Source: Termitomyces sp. T153 (lineage: Eukaryota > Basidiomycota > Agaricomycetes > Agaricales > Lyophyllaceae). Taken from it: 64,000 nt of DNA. Shown here piece by piece: positions 21,478 through 32,323 of this stretch; position 1 is the first letter of the stretch, and each line of letters begins with the position of its first letter. The stretch is from assembly GCA_018296165.2 (NCBI GenBank), contig JACKQL020000018.1, positions 310,001-374,000 on the forward strand. The letters run 5' to 3'. A model generated the notes under the pieces. The model worked only from the letters and a program-made list of their open reading frames with translations. It was not told the origin of the DNA and ran no database searches. A program made the position numbers and the translations under genes.

Positions 21478-22465
21478 TGTCACGACCTGCTCCCTAGACA
21501 CTGCTCCCGATTTCCTGTCTAACTCCCCTGAACCCCGCCCACACTTTCGCGCCCACACTGGATAACTCCGACGCTTCTCTGGCAAACCCCGACGGCAACT
21601 CCAACTCCCTCTCCGTAGCCATCAACACTCCTCCTGAAACCTTCCCCCACTGTTCCTGGCCATGTCATACGTCCCCGACCCCCTACCCTAGTTTACCCGA
21701 CCCGTCCCGGAGTATCACAATGTCCCCGGAGCGGCCGCGCCCCCAACTGATCCCATCAGAATACTGCCATGGCCTGACCTTGGATTGTACCTGACACCCG
21801 TCAACTCCGCACAGCTCCGTCGACCCCCGCCACCATATCCACCACCCTCCGAGGTACCCAGTAGTTGGTATATAAGTCGTAGAATAACTCCTTGAACTTT
21901 AGTCTTGATATTACATTTACTGGTTTCCTATGTTTCGTCTCTCGTCTCGTCTCTATTCCTGTTTTTAAGTTTTGAATCTATCTTTTTTCCTCAGTCTCGT
22001 CTCGTCTCCGTCTTGTCTTGACTGTACATATTTCCTTTGTTCTTCTAAGTTCCCCTTGCTCCCTACGTCAGTACAAACTCCGCGCACGCGCCATGACCTG
22101 AACATTCTTACGACAACTCCGACCCTTGCTACCTGCTCAGCCCCAGAACCCATCAAGCCCTGGTAATCCCCTATCCAGCTCCGACCCCGCCCCCATCACC
22201 CGAGAAGCCTCCACTTACCCCGCAATCTATTTGCGCACCCACGAACTAGCCCTGACACCCGCCCTGGGTCAACGACCAGTACTTTTGGTCTTAGACTCCT
22301 CCGGACCATTCAGGACTTACTCGGGCCGCTTTCCCTAGGGACCCCCTCACAAGCTTTCCCCACCTCCGCTCCGACTCCGGACGCCTGGTTATAAGCGCAG
22401 GACATCACGTCCACCTAGTAAGGACTCACCAGTGTACTGAGCCCCCGTTGTCAGCGGAACCTGAC
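21478..22465 (+). repeat. 5' LTR of the gypsy element (988 bp)
   Basis: It begins TGTCACGACCTG and ends GGAACCTGACA, with TGTCA/TGACA inverted ends. A TATATAA box at 21869-21875 is the likely promoter. Most differences from the 3' LTR that I checked are C/T or G/A changes, many at CpG, plus a 12 bp length difference near the start. An old, CpG-free relative is the solo LTR at 48005-49056. Confidence 0.95.
21869..21875 (+). promoter_or_regulatory. TATA box of the gypsy 5' LTR
   Basis: TATATAA is conserved at the matching place in the 3' LTR (31725-31731) and in the related solo LTR (48449-48456). This supports a role in the LTR promoter that drives gag-pol. Confidence 0.6.
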
Positions 22466-22498
22466 ATAATATCAAGACTCCCCCTTACCCCGTTCTCA

Positions 22499-23926
22499 AT
22501 GTCTGCATTTAACCCCGCGTACAACCCTGTTGGTTACCCAACCAACACCTACGGCTGGCCCCTACTGGAAAATTCCTATGCCCCATTCTACCCGGGTCCC
22601 TTTGCGGACCAATACATGCCCCATCACTGGACCCCTGACCCCAACCAGGCATTCTACGCCCCCTCCATCAGCTAGGGAATACTCCCGGGCTGGCGCCGCC
22701 CTCCTGCATTCCACGCCAATGGCAATAACCCCCGTATCAACCCCAGAGGATACTCCACAGCACCCCCCAACCCCGCCTACCTCCCCCCCGCCCACCTCCC
22801 CCCCGCCCATTACTATGCATACCCAATCCCTGCTGCAGCCCCAGTCCCTCCGGAGGCCACGGATAACTATTCCCCCCCCCACCCACCGTTCGCCGCTCAA
22901 ACCCCTCCTTCTCCTAGGCAGCAAAGGGTCGAAGCCTACGCCCAGCAATGCTACGAAGTCCTCCGCTTCCTCTGCCTGTCCCCTGCGGAATTTGCAAGGC
23001 GTACCCGCACCCTCCTCACCAACCTAGGCTACCCCAACGCCTCCGCAACTCCGGAGGTCTGGTCGGATCAACTCCTTGACTTCCACAAACGCTACCTGCA
23101 AGGGAACCTCCCGGAGAATACGCAAGGCACCCTGGGCATTGACAACAACTTACGGAACAAGCTCCGCACCTTGGTCGAAGAAATCCACACTAGCCTGAAC
23201 CCCCACCCCTTTGAAGACCCTCTGGATCCCACCCGCTCCTTCCACATGCAATGCAAGGGACCCATCGGGACACAAAATGAAGCCCCATCTTCCATTCCCC
23301 ATCAGCAGGAAGAACTCAACGCGGCCTCTAGCATTTTGAGGAACCTCAACCCCGCGGGGGGGTTGTTTGACCAACCCGCCGCCCACACCTTGGCTCTCTC
23401 CGCCCGGCCCTGGGCCAGCTCCGTGCCCAGCACCTTCCGAACCTGGGACCAACCCGCTGCCCCCGAACTCCATTCCCAATGACTGCCCCTACGCGTCGAT
23501 GACAACAACAGGACCCTCTCCTATATCAATGAGCCGGGCAACCCTGCTGACGAACACGCCCCGCGCAACAGGCCTCAACAAGACCGACCCCCCCACTTCG
23601 ATCTCCGCGCCCCTCATATCAATGCCCCTCCGCCCCATCCCAATGCCCCAGTTCCCCCGCGACAGCCCATGGGCCCCGGAGCACCCCGACCCCCTTTTTC
23701 CGCCAACCCCTCTCATCCCCCACCCGTCCCGATGCCTAATCCCCCCACCAACGCCAACTATTTTGGACCCCCGACCCCCGGAGGACCCCCTCCCCCTCAA
23801 TGGGCCCCAGGACCCACCCCGGGTAGCGTGGGTCAAAACCCCGGTGGAGGACCACCCAATGGCAGACCCCTGGGAGGATGGGGCCCAGCAATGGACAACT
23901 TTCCCCCCCAGCGCGGAAACAGAAAT

Positions 23927-23968
<42 letters not shown>

Positions 23969-25048
23969 AATGCCGGACCCCCAACTCGAACTCAAAATTC
24001 ACAGGACGATACCCGCGATGCACTGGCCCGGGAGGGTAAGCTCGACATCCAGAAGCCCGAACCCTTCACCGGCCACGACCCTCGGAAGTGGCAAATCTTC
24101 CTGACTCAGTGTTTAACTATGTTCCAAGCTAAGCCCATCACTTTTCAGCTTGAGAGCTCACGAGTAGCCTTCGCCGCATCATACTTACAGGGCATCGCTT
24201 TCGACCACTACACCGCACTACTCCGGTTCGACCCAAACAATCCCGTACTCTCCCATTGGCTCGCTTTCACTCAAGAGTTCTCGAATAAGTTTGGCGTCTT
24301 TGACACCGTAGCAGAGGCGGAGGAAAATCTCTTCAACCTCCGAATGCGCGACAACAAACGCTTCACGACCTTCATCGTACGGTTCGAACGAGAGGCCTAC
24401 GAGACCGGCTGGAATTACAACGCCCTCCGGTTCGCCCTCCGTCGTGCCCTGCCCCAACGGATCAAGGACGTCCTTCGCCTCGCGCCCAAACAAACCACCT
24501 ACGACGGGTACAAGGCGCTCGTTACCCAGGTCGACCAACGTTATTGGGAAGATCGCAGCGAAAACACGGCGCCCCGGACCTCGTGGAATACTTCCGGTAA
24601 CACCAACTGGCAGACCGGAGCAACCAATGGCATCCGACCCTCCATCCCCGCTAGCCCTGCTAACCCCGCACCCCGCTTCCCCCCGGGCCGAGGAGTCCCC
24701 AACACAAATCGGCCCCCGGGACAGCGACCACCCGCCCAGCTCAACGCCGCCGACCTCCACGACACCCCAGTACCTCCGGATACCAATCCCGACGACCGCG
24801 ACGACAGCCTGGACCCCGCCAACGATCAGGAAGCCCTATGCGCAAACAGGATCCAGGACAGTCAGTGGATTGACGTGCCGGAAGAAACGCAGGAGAAACG
24901 ACGGAAGGAGGGCGCGTGCATCCTATGTGGTGAGCAGGGACATTTTATTCGCAATTGCCCTAAACGACAGGTGATGGGACGCGCCGTGTGGACGATCGAC
25001 GGAGAAGACTGTAACTACCAGTTCACGGAAAACGAGTTGGCGGTTTAG
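22499..25048 (+). pseudogene. gypsy gag
   Basis: The frame starts at ATG 22499 with a Pro/Tyr/Asn-rich N-terminus and is interrupted by a TAG at about 22672 and frame changes. The longest intact frame, 23669-25048, has a Pro/Gly-rich segment, a 13-residue poly-Tyr run from a TAC microsatellite (about 23930-23969), the retrotransposon gag core (EPFTGHDPRKWQIFLTQC to YKALVTQVDQRYWEDR) and a zinc knuckle CILCGEQGHFIRNC (CX2CX4HX4C) that binds element RNA. It stops at 25046-25048; protease-pol follows in another frame, so a frameshift or re-initiation would be needed. Confidence 0.85.
23928..23969 (+). repeat. TAC trinucleotide microsatellite in gag
   Basis: About 14 copies of the ACT/TAC triplet lie in frame with gag, giving poly-Tyr. 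The other frames give poly-Thr and poly-Leu, and the antisense frames give poly-Val and poly-Ser, which explains several long spurious ORFs on both strands. Confidence 0.95.
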
Positions 25049-25122
25049 GTCTGGAAGACGCACTAGACCGCGGACCACATCCCGACGTCTTCTCCGCCCC
25101 AGCCACACTTCTCCGCGCAACG

Positions 25123-26010
25123 ATGCTCGCCCCGGACAACCCCCCAGCACACCTCCCCTCCCACTCCTCCACAAACCTCCTCCTCCGCACCACTCTCCCC
25201 TTCACCAACAAATCTGTCCCCACACTAGTCAACAGTGGCGCCACCAATAACTTTGTTGACGAATCCCTGGCGGCGCTCGCCCCACAACCTCTCTGCCGCC
25301 TCCCCGCCCTGATCCCCCTCAAACTCTTTGACGGAGACTCTACCCCAGCGGGAGACATCACTCATTGCCTAGAAATGACCCTGACCTTTGCCGACGGACA
25401 ACAGCAAGAACTCCGACTACTCATCACAAAATTACACCCCTCCACCCCCATCCTCTTAGGGTTCTCATGGCTCCGCTCCACCAATCCCCATGTCGATTGG
25501 CCCAGTCTCACCCTACGCCTCGACTGGGACAACGCCACCAACTCCAGACTGGTACCCTTTGATGTCTCACCCCCCTCCGAGAACTCTGAGACCATGATGA
25601 ACCAACCCCAGACCCCTCCGCAACTTCACTCTAGGTCTGCATGGTTGTTCGTCATCTATGTCCGACTTGGCGGCTTGCCCAAGGTACTCCCCGCTCTCGT
25701 AGACAGCGGCGCCTCCAGTGTCTTTGTCAGCAACCAACTCGACCTCCGATGCAACGACCTCAACAAACCCCTCGAGCTCCAACTCTTCAATGGGAGCCCC
25801 GCCATGACAAGAATCACACAGTACCATGACAACACCCTCACCCTTGATAATGACCTGCAATTCCAGGCCTGACTCCTCATTACCCAACTACCCCCATCAA
25901 CCCCGATCATGCTTGGACTCCCGTGGCTGTGAGACGTTAACCCCGACATCAACTGGAAGAACCTCACCATGCAATTCCCTGGCCCCAAAGCAAGCTTAGC
26001 GGCTGCCATC
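25123..26010 (+). pseudogene. gypsy protease region with two tandem retropepsin units
   Basis: A single frame has two complete retropepsin-like units. Unit 1 has LVNSGATNNFVDESL (NSG at 25231-25239) and closes with TPILLGFSWL. Unit 2 has LVDSGASSVFVSNQL (DSG at 25702-25710) and closes with TPIMLGLPWL. The catalytic motifs are 157 codons apart with no stop between. Retropepsins normally act as homodimers of one unit. In unit 1 the catalytic Asp is Asn (GTCGAC-type to GTCAAC, a CpG change). TGA at 25870-25872 and 25930-25932 fall in unit 2 at likely Arg positions. Confidence 0.85.
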
Positions 26011-26274
26011 CACCTCTGCCTCCAGTCTATCTCTGATCTCAACATTCCCCGCCCCGACACCATCACCTCTGGAACAACTCAGGATTCCCCAACCCCCGAT
26101 GCCAACCCCAATGGAGAAAGAAGCACAACTCCGTCTCGATCACCCTCGGACAAATTACAACGGCTGCCACCCGACATACCCTGAAATCAATATAAGGGCC
26201 CGCGCTACCCCGACCAGCAATGCCTGAAGCCCCTGACTGACCCCGACGTCACCCTGGACCCAACTGTTACACCT

Positions 26275-27100
26275 ATGGTACCCAACCCCGTCAACCCCAG
26301 AGGCCTTGACATCAAAATCATTGGCACCGTCCCCTTTGCGCGCCTCCTACAAGAAGGCACCCCTGCCTTCCAGTTGCAAGTCACGCCAGTCCTACCCAAG
26401 GAATACCTCCGCGCAGGGACTACTGCGCCAGAAGTCAAGACAGAGGAACAGATCCTATCCAAAGTAGTTCCCCCAGAGTATCATGAGTTTGCTGATGTGT
26501 TCTCCGAAGGAAGTGCCAAGGAACTCCCTCCTCACTGCTCCTACAACCACAAGATCGACCTCGAAGAAGGTACCTCACCCCCGTTTGGCAAAATCTACAA
26601 CATGTCCAAAATCAAGCTCCAGGCCCTGAAGGAATACCTCGACAACATGCTCAGCAAAGGTTTCATATGCCCGTCAATCTCCGTGGCTGGCACCCCAGTT
26701 CTGTTTGCCAAGAAAAAAGATGGATCCCTCCGACTATCGGGGACTCAACAAAGTCACCAAAAAGAACCGGTACCCCCTCCCCTTAATTGGAGACCTTGTT
26801 GATCATCTTTGCAGCGCCAAGATTTACACAAAAATTGACCTCTGTTCCAGTTACAACAACGTCCGGATCGCCCCGGGACATGAATGGAAGACCGCCTTTC
26901 GCACCCACTACAGCCTCTTTGAGTATCTCGTAATGCCCTTCGGAATGACTCACTCCCCCGCCACCTTCCAGTACTTCATGAATGACATCTTCCACGACAT
27001 GAACGACATTTTTGTCATCATATATTTGGACGATATCCTGATCTACTCAAATTCGCCGGCAGGGCATTCGGAGCACATCCACCGTGTCTTGGAATGACTC
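26275..27100 (+). pseudogene. gypsy reverse transcriptase
   Basis: The frame has VVPPEYHEFADVFSEGSAKELPPH and YNHKIDLEEG (RT entry), [10 protein letters not shown] and [16 protein letters not shown] small deletion near 26735 shifts the frame, and [19 protein letters not shown] continues in +2. Then [15 protein letters not shown] (motif A), [17 protein letters not shown] (motif B) and [11 protein letters not shown] (catalytic loop, about 27020-27040) follow. TGA codons at 27095-27097 and 27101-27103 stand in the block normally reading LERLRE. All catalytic residues are otherwise intact. Confidence 0.95.
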
Positions 27101-27678
27101 TGAGAATATCACCTTCACGCTAAACCTGAGAAGTGCTCATTCCACACAGTGGAAGTCAAATATCTCAGAGTCATTGTCACCCCCGACAGTGTGCGCATGG
27201 ACCCCGCCAAGGTCGATGCAATACTCAACTGGCCCTCCCTGCAGAACGTCAAGGAGGTACAGTCATTCTTGGGGTTTGCTAACTTCTATCACCGCTTCAT
27301 CGACAACTACTCCGGGATCACCAAACCCCTCAACTGACTCACATGAAAGGACACCCCTTGGGACTGGGACAGCAAGTGCCAGAGCATATTCCTCCTCCTG
27401 AAGAAGGCCTTCACCTCCGCTCCGGTCCTCTGCCATTTCGACCCCTCCCTACCTATCGTGCTCAAATGTGACGCCTCCGACTATGCTATCACCGGGATAC
27501 TCTCCCAGTCGGACTTGGGGGGCAAGGATCTCTGCCCCGTCGCCTTCTACACCTGATCAATGATCCCAGCGGAACTCAACTATGACATTTATGACAAGGA
27601 ACTCCTCACAATCGTCGAAGCCTTTTGTCAGTGGCAGGCCAATCGTTCGAAACCAAACGAAATGCATTCAACCATTGA
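27101..27678 (+). pseudogene. gypsy RT thumb and partial RNase H
   Basis: [15 protein letters not shown] and [18 protein letters not shown] lead to VLKCDASDYAITGILSQ (first RNase H Asp) and AELNYDIYDKELLTIVEAF (its Glu). TGA replaces Arg in KPLN-stop-LT-stop-KDTPW and in YT-stop-SMIPAEL. After EAFCQWQ the usual TDHKNL block is missing and the sequence jumps to integrase leader, so part of RNase H has been deleted. Confidence 0.85.
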
Positions 27679-28968
27679 GTGGTAATCCCACCCAAACATC
27701 TACATGCCGTGCTGATTTTAAATGAAGAAGGAATCCTCCAGCAAATCAGGAATTCACCCCTGGACCCCTTCTTCAACCAGCACGACCCCCGCAACAACCC
27801 CGACAAGTCGAGCATAGACAACCCCTTTTCGCTATCCCCAGACCACCACCTCCTGCTCTGGAGTGGACGAATCTACGCCCCGGACCACAAGTCCATTTGC
27901 CTCAACATACTCCGACAGCACCACAATCACAAACTCCGGGGGCACCCAGGAATTCGTAAGACCCTTCAACTCATCTCCCAGACTTATTTTTGGCCAGGAA
28001 TGAAGAAGGACGTCACATGATACATAAGAGCCTGCGAACCCTGCCTACGGGCCAAAGTACCCCGCCATCACCCCCACAGATTACTGAAACCCCTCCCCGT
28101 CGGTTGCCGCCCCTGGTCCTCAATATCAATGGATCATATCGTCAAACTCCCCAACTCTGAAGGTTTCAACGCAATCCTCATTGTCATCTGCCGCCTTACT
28201 AAACAAGCCCTCTTTATCCCCTGCCACACCACCGACACCACCCCAGATTTTGCCAAACTATTTCTTGAACACGTATTCTCCAAACACGGACTTCCCAACG
28301 ACATCATCTCTGACCGCGGACCCCTATTCGTATCTCATTTTTGGCAATCGCTGTGCAAGGCGCTCGAGATCAAAACCAGCCTCTCTACCACCTACCACCC
28401 GGAAACTGATGGACAAACCGAGCATGTAAACCAGATGTTAGAACAGTATCTTCGCCTCTATGTTAACTATTTACAGAACAACTGGCACGTGGAGCTTCCC
28501 CTCGCCGAATTCACCTACAACAACACGCCTCACTCCACCACCAGAGTTTCCCCCTTTTATGCCAACAAGGGCTACAATCCCCGACTCACGCTGTCCCTCA
28601 AAGACATCCCTTCCTACGTTGCCCACAAAGTTGCCGAGGACCTCCAATCCCTCCACCAATTCCTCCAGGACAAGATCGACACCGCCAACCAAGCCTACTC
28701 CAAGCATGCCGATGCCCATTGCAAGCCGACCCCCAACTGGCCCCCCGGGACCCTGGTCTGGCTTGACCGGCGAAATCTTAAGACCTGGAGGCCTTCCATC
28801 AAACTTGACCACAAATGCCTCGGCCCATTCAAGGTCCTCCGGAAGGTCTCCACCCATGCTTACAAGCTCAACCTGCCTCTGGGCCTGAAGGGCCTCCACC
28901 CTGTGTTCCATGTTCGACTCCTTGAAAGACATGCTCCAGACCCCTTCCCTGGCCAATGCCCCAGCTGA
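27679..28968 (+). pseudogene. gypsy integrase
   Basis: The HHCC zinc segment is seen in LRGHPGIRKTLQLISQTYFWPGM and ACEPCLRAKV. The DDE core has SISMDHIVKLP (about 28132), IISDRGPLF (about 28312) and the Glu of GQTEHVNQ (about 28420). LGPFKVLRKV is the GPY/F module. TGA at 28018-28020 falls between DVT and YI, at a common Arg position. A terminal TGA at 28966-28968 separates it from the chromodomain, which continues in the same frame. Confidence 0.95.
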
Positions 28969-29190
28969 CCACCCCCCGTTGAAGTCGAGGACAAGTATCA
29001 CTACAAGGTCAACAAGATCCTCGACTCCCAGATAGTCTGTGGCTGACTCCAGTACTTGGTCCGCTGGAAGGGCTACAGACCTGACAACAACACGTGGGAA
29101 CCCTGAAAGAACCTCGACAGAGCCCCCGATGAACTCCGGGACTTCCACCAACAAAATCCCACCAAGCCCCGGAACCCCCGGGACTGACCC
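28969..29190 (+). pseudogene. chromodomain at the integrase C-terminus
   Basis: In the integrase frame, VEVEDKYHYKVNKILDSQ, then LQYLVRWKGYRPDNNTWEP and KNLDRAPDELRDFHQ form a chromodomain with the Tyr, Trp and Trp of the methyl-lysine cage region. This places the element among chromoviruses, which use the domain to steer insertion to marked chromatin. TGA codons at about 29044-29046 (CG-stop-LQYL) and 29104-29106 (EP-stop-KNLD) are at Arg positions. Confidence 0.9.
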
Positions 29191-29724
29191 AACACAGATG
29201 GCAGTAGTGGGTGTAACCCCCGCCTCTGGGTTCACCAGGGATTCAACTCCCACCAGTACTCTCCTACATGTTTTCACTTACTCCTCTCCTCACTCTATCT
29301 GAAACTCCCCACACTCAGCAGAAGGACCAGAGAATGTATAGAGACAAGCGGTGCATATATATATCGAACAAGAATGGGCAGAGAACAAGTCAACGATGGG
29401 GTCTGAATTCCCCTCACTCCTCCTCCTCCTCCAACCCTAACCCCACTACCCTTCCCACCATGAACACTTCCAACTGCGCCACTACCACCACCAGAACCTC
29501 AGGTTGCTCGGGAAGCGGTTCCCCCACGTCCGTCGCCATCTCCCACCATGCCCCGGGATCTGCTGTTGCCCTCCACCAATGCCCTGCCAACAGACGCCCC
29601 ATCTGCATAACCCCTTGACCCAACTCCAGCGGGAAGTCCCTGGGCATCCTTGCCAACCCATCATGGATGGACCCCAGCACTGCCAATGCTCCATCGAGAA
29701 GGATGCGATGCTCCCTGGCCCAGT

Positions 29725-29776
29725 CTATGGAAACGGAATCAGTGCTTAGGAGACAGGAAGCGGGGAAACCACTCAC
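29725..29776 (-). other. intron 2 of the antisense gene
   Basis: Fifty-two bases run from GTGAGT to CATAG, with CTGAT as a plausible branch site 15-20 bases before the end. Splicing joins the exon 2 frame to a different frame that stays open to 29414. Confidence 0.65.
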
Positions 29777-30647
29777 AAAGCACTCCTCACCGGCCCGAGG
29801 CCGCCTCGTTGGCAAGCCATTCCTCCTGCCGCCATGCCCTCTCCGCCGCTGCCCGGACTCCCCCAGCGCTGGAACCCTGCTGGGTCTCCTGCACCCCTGA
29901 GCCTCCTGCCTGCTGCATCGCCACCTCTGCCACCTCCGCCCGCGCCTGCAAATGCACCGTCCGCACCTCCAACTCCTGCAGATGAGACAATCACTCCATG
30001 GCAGTCCCAATGGTGACGTCCTTGTCTTTCTGCGCCAAGTCCCGTTCCCTCTGAACCCCATCCAACTCCCGTCAAGCCCCGTCCCTCTCCTCCCATACCC
30101 CCTGGATCTCCTCCTCACGTGCGACCAACAACTGTTCCAAGCTCTCTACCCAACACTGCAGATAGGCCTCTGCAACCGACCACAACCTATCCACAGACTG
30201 CTCAATGGGGGCTCCGGATGTAGGGGAGTACACCGCGGAACCAGGGGGGCCCCCCATTACCTGCTCGCCCCGCGCCCGCTTACTGGGACCTGCCTCGGGT
30301 GAAGAGGATGCTCTCTGTTTCCCTTTCTCCTGTGTGGAAGGGGCCCCCTCCCTCCGTCCACCCCGCGGGGGCCCCACCTTCATGGCAGGTGCACTGACCC
30401 ATTCCCCTTCCCCAGCCCCAGAGCCCCTCCCTGACACCCTGCCCTTCCGCCCTTCTTCCAGCTGCGCTGCAACCCAACCTTGATCCCACCCTTGCTCCGC
30501 CGCAATGCAGATGGCCTGCCAACTCAGGGTGACAGAGCACTTCTTGTGCCACGAACGGCACGGAAGGCACACTGACATGTCCCGCTGTACCCCCGATGCA
30601 GGTTCCTCAAATTCACACTGCTCCCCTTGTCAGGTGCAAGACACACA

Positions 30648-30696
30648 CTGCAGAGGCATGTTGGTCCGGGAAACATAAAGCTAAGTAGCCACTCAC
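30648..30696 (-). other. intron 1 of the antisense gene
   Basis: Forty-nine bases run from GTGAGT to CTGCAG. The intron sits exactly before the first Cys of the zinc cluster, in phase 0, and contains in-frame stops, so only the spliced reading joins the two coding parts. Confidence 0.7.
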
Positions 30697-31110
30697 TGGG
30701 GCTGCCGCCTGACACCACTCAAGGGTGGGGGGACCCCTCGCCCGACCCACCGCCTCAGCAAACTGCTAAGGCATCACCCCTGCCTGTACCACCCTCGAAC
30801 CCTCTGGGACAAGCCGGACCACCCCCGGACGAATACCAGACTTGGAGCGCATAGGAGGGGCCATGCCCGCCAGTGGCTGCATCATGTCCATGCCAGATGG
30901 TGGCCCTGAGGGACCTGCCACGGCCGCGGACAACTCTGCAAAGGACCAATCAGTATTCTGGGGTACATGAGACAGACCGCACTCATGACTATGGTACATT
31001 GCCTTGACCTGACGGTGATCTCGGCGACCCTCTGAATCTTCAGAAGACAATGGCTGGGATGGCGGGGATGGCGACCTAGATGCTGTGGGAGAATAAGCTG
31101 AAGAAGACAT

Positions 31111-31323
31111 TACAACAAGCTGGGGGACCCCCAGGTGTGTCCACCCCTTTTAATAACTTAGGAAGGAGCCCCTGACGAACAGCGGCCGCACCTTGACTTC
31201 CTTCCCCACACCGCCGCCACTTGCTGCAGTTTGATCAATATTGATCAACTTCAATTCCCATGCCCTACCGATCCCCGACTTGCTCCCTGTGTCTCGAGGG
31301 TCTCGACGCTGAAGGGGGGGTAA
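31111..31323 (+). other. gypsy 3' leader and polypurine tract
   Basis: This short non-coding stretch lies between the antisense gene start and the 3' LTR. It ends in the G-rich tract CTGAAGGGGGGG (31309-31320), the plus-strand priming site. On the minus strand it would be the promoter and 5' UTR of the antisense gene; no clear TATA box is seen. Confidence 0.6.
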
Positions 31324-32323
31324 TGTCACAACCCGCTCCCTAGACACTGCTCCCAACCCCTCCCGATTTCCCATCTAACTCCCCTGAACCCCGCCCACAC
31401 TTTTGTGCCCACACTGGATAACTCTGACGCTTCTCTGGCAAACCCTGATGGCAACTCCAACACCCTCTCTGTAGCCATCAACACTCCCCCTGAAACCTTC
31501 CCCCACCGTTCCTGGCCATGTCATACATTCCCGACCCCCTACCCTAGTTTACCTGACCCGTCCCGGAGTATCATGACATCCCCAGAGCGGCCGCACCCCC
31601 AACTGATCCCATCAGAATACCGCTGCGGCCCAACCTTGGATTGTACCCGACACCCATTGACTCCGCACAGCTCCGTTGACTCCCGCCACCATATCCGCCG
31701 CCCTCCGAGGTACCCAGTAGTCAGTATATAAGTCATAGAATAACTCCTCGAACTTTAGTCTTGATATTACATTTACCGGTTTCCTATGTTTTGTCTCTCG
31801 TCTCGTCTCTGTTTCTGTTTTTAAAGTTTCAAATCTATCTTTTTTCCTCAGTCTTGTCTCGTCTCCATCTCGTCTTGACTGTACATATTTCCTTTGTTCT
31901 TCTAAGTTCCTCTTGCTCCCTACATCAGTACAAACTCCGTGCACGCGCCACGATCTGAATGTTCTTATGACAACTCCGACCCTTGCTCCCTGCTTTGCCC
32001 CAGGACCCATCAAGCCCTGGTAATCCCCTATCCAGCTCCGACCCCGCCCCCATCACCCAAGAAGCCTCCGCTTACCCCGCAATCTATTTGCGTGCCCACA
32101 AACTAGCCCTGACACCTGCCCTGGGCCAATGACCAGTACCTTCAGTCTTAGACTCCTCTGGACCATTCAGGACTTGCTCAGGCCGCTTTCCCTAGGGACC
32201 CCCTCGCAAGCTTTCCCCACCTCCGCTCCAACTCCGGACGCCTGGTTATAAGTGCAGGACATTGCATCTGCCTAGTAAGGACTTGCCAGTGTACTGAGCC
32301 CCCGTCATCAGCAGAACCTGACA
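31324..32323 (+). repeat. 3' LTR of the gypsy element (1000 bp)
   Basis: It starts TGTCACAACCCGCTCCC and ends AGAACCTGACA, directly followed by the AAGAG duplication. The TATATAA box is at 31725-31731. It carries about 12 bp absent from the 5' LTR near its start. Confidence 0.95.

Larger units (their letters stand above)
29414..31110 (-). pseudogene. three-exon antisense gene in the gypsy element: Zn2Cys6-like protein
   Basis: It is read against pol, between chromodomain and 3' LTR. Exon 1 is 31110-30697 (ATG at 31110). Intron 30696-30648 is GTGAGT...CTGCAG, 49 bp. Exon 2 is 30647-29777. Intron 29776-29725 is GTGAGT...CATAG, 52 bp. Exon 3 is 29724-29414. Coding length is 1596 nt and all junctions keep phase, giving about 531 aa. 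Exon 1 is Ser/Pro-rich. Exon 2 opens with CVSC and forms CX2CX6C-X15-CX2CX6C, the spacing of fungal Zn2Cys6 clusters. Then come a basic KRARG patch and a charged coiled coil; exon 3 ends in a run of Glu. There are four in-frame TGA codons, all possible former CGA, and one TAG at 30766. A DNA-binding role is inferred. Confidence 0.7.

Noticed and set aside
23367..24104. Long overlapping ORFs with poly-Thr, poly-Val and poly-Ser around the TAC repeat
   Set aside because: They are other-frame readings of the gag microsatellite in GC-rich DNA; only the frame with zinc knuckle and gag core is supported.
5043..29190. Recurring in-frame TGA as a sign of a recoded genetic code (TGA read as an amino acid)
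   Set aside because: The TGA codons replace Arg specifically and occur with CpG loss elsewhere, while host-type genes such as the kinase-like gene appear to use TGA as stop. Mutation is the simpler explanation.
29414..31110. Antisense frame as an envelope-like gene
   Set aside because: No signal peptide, membrane segment or glycoprotein-like Cys pattern is seen; the zinc-cluster spacing fits better.
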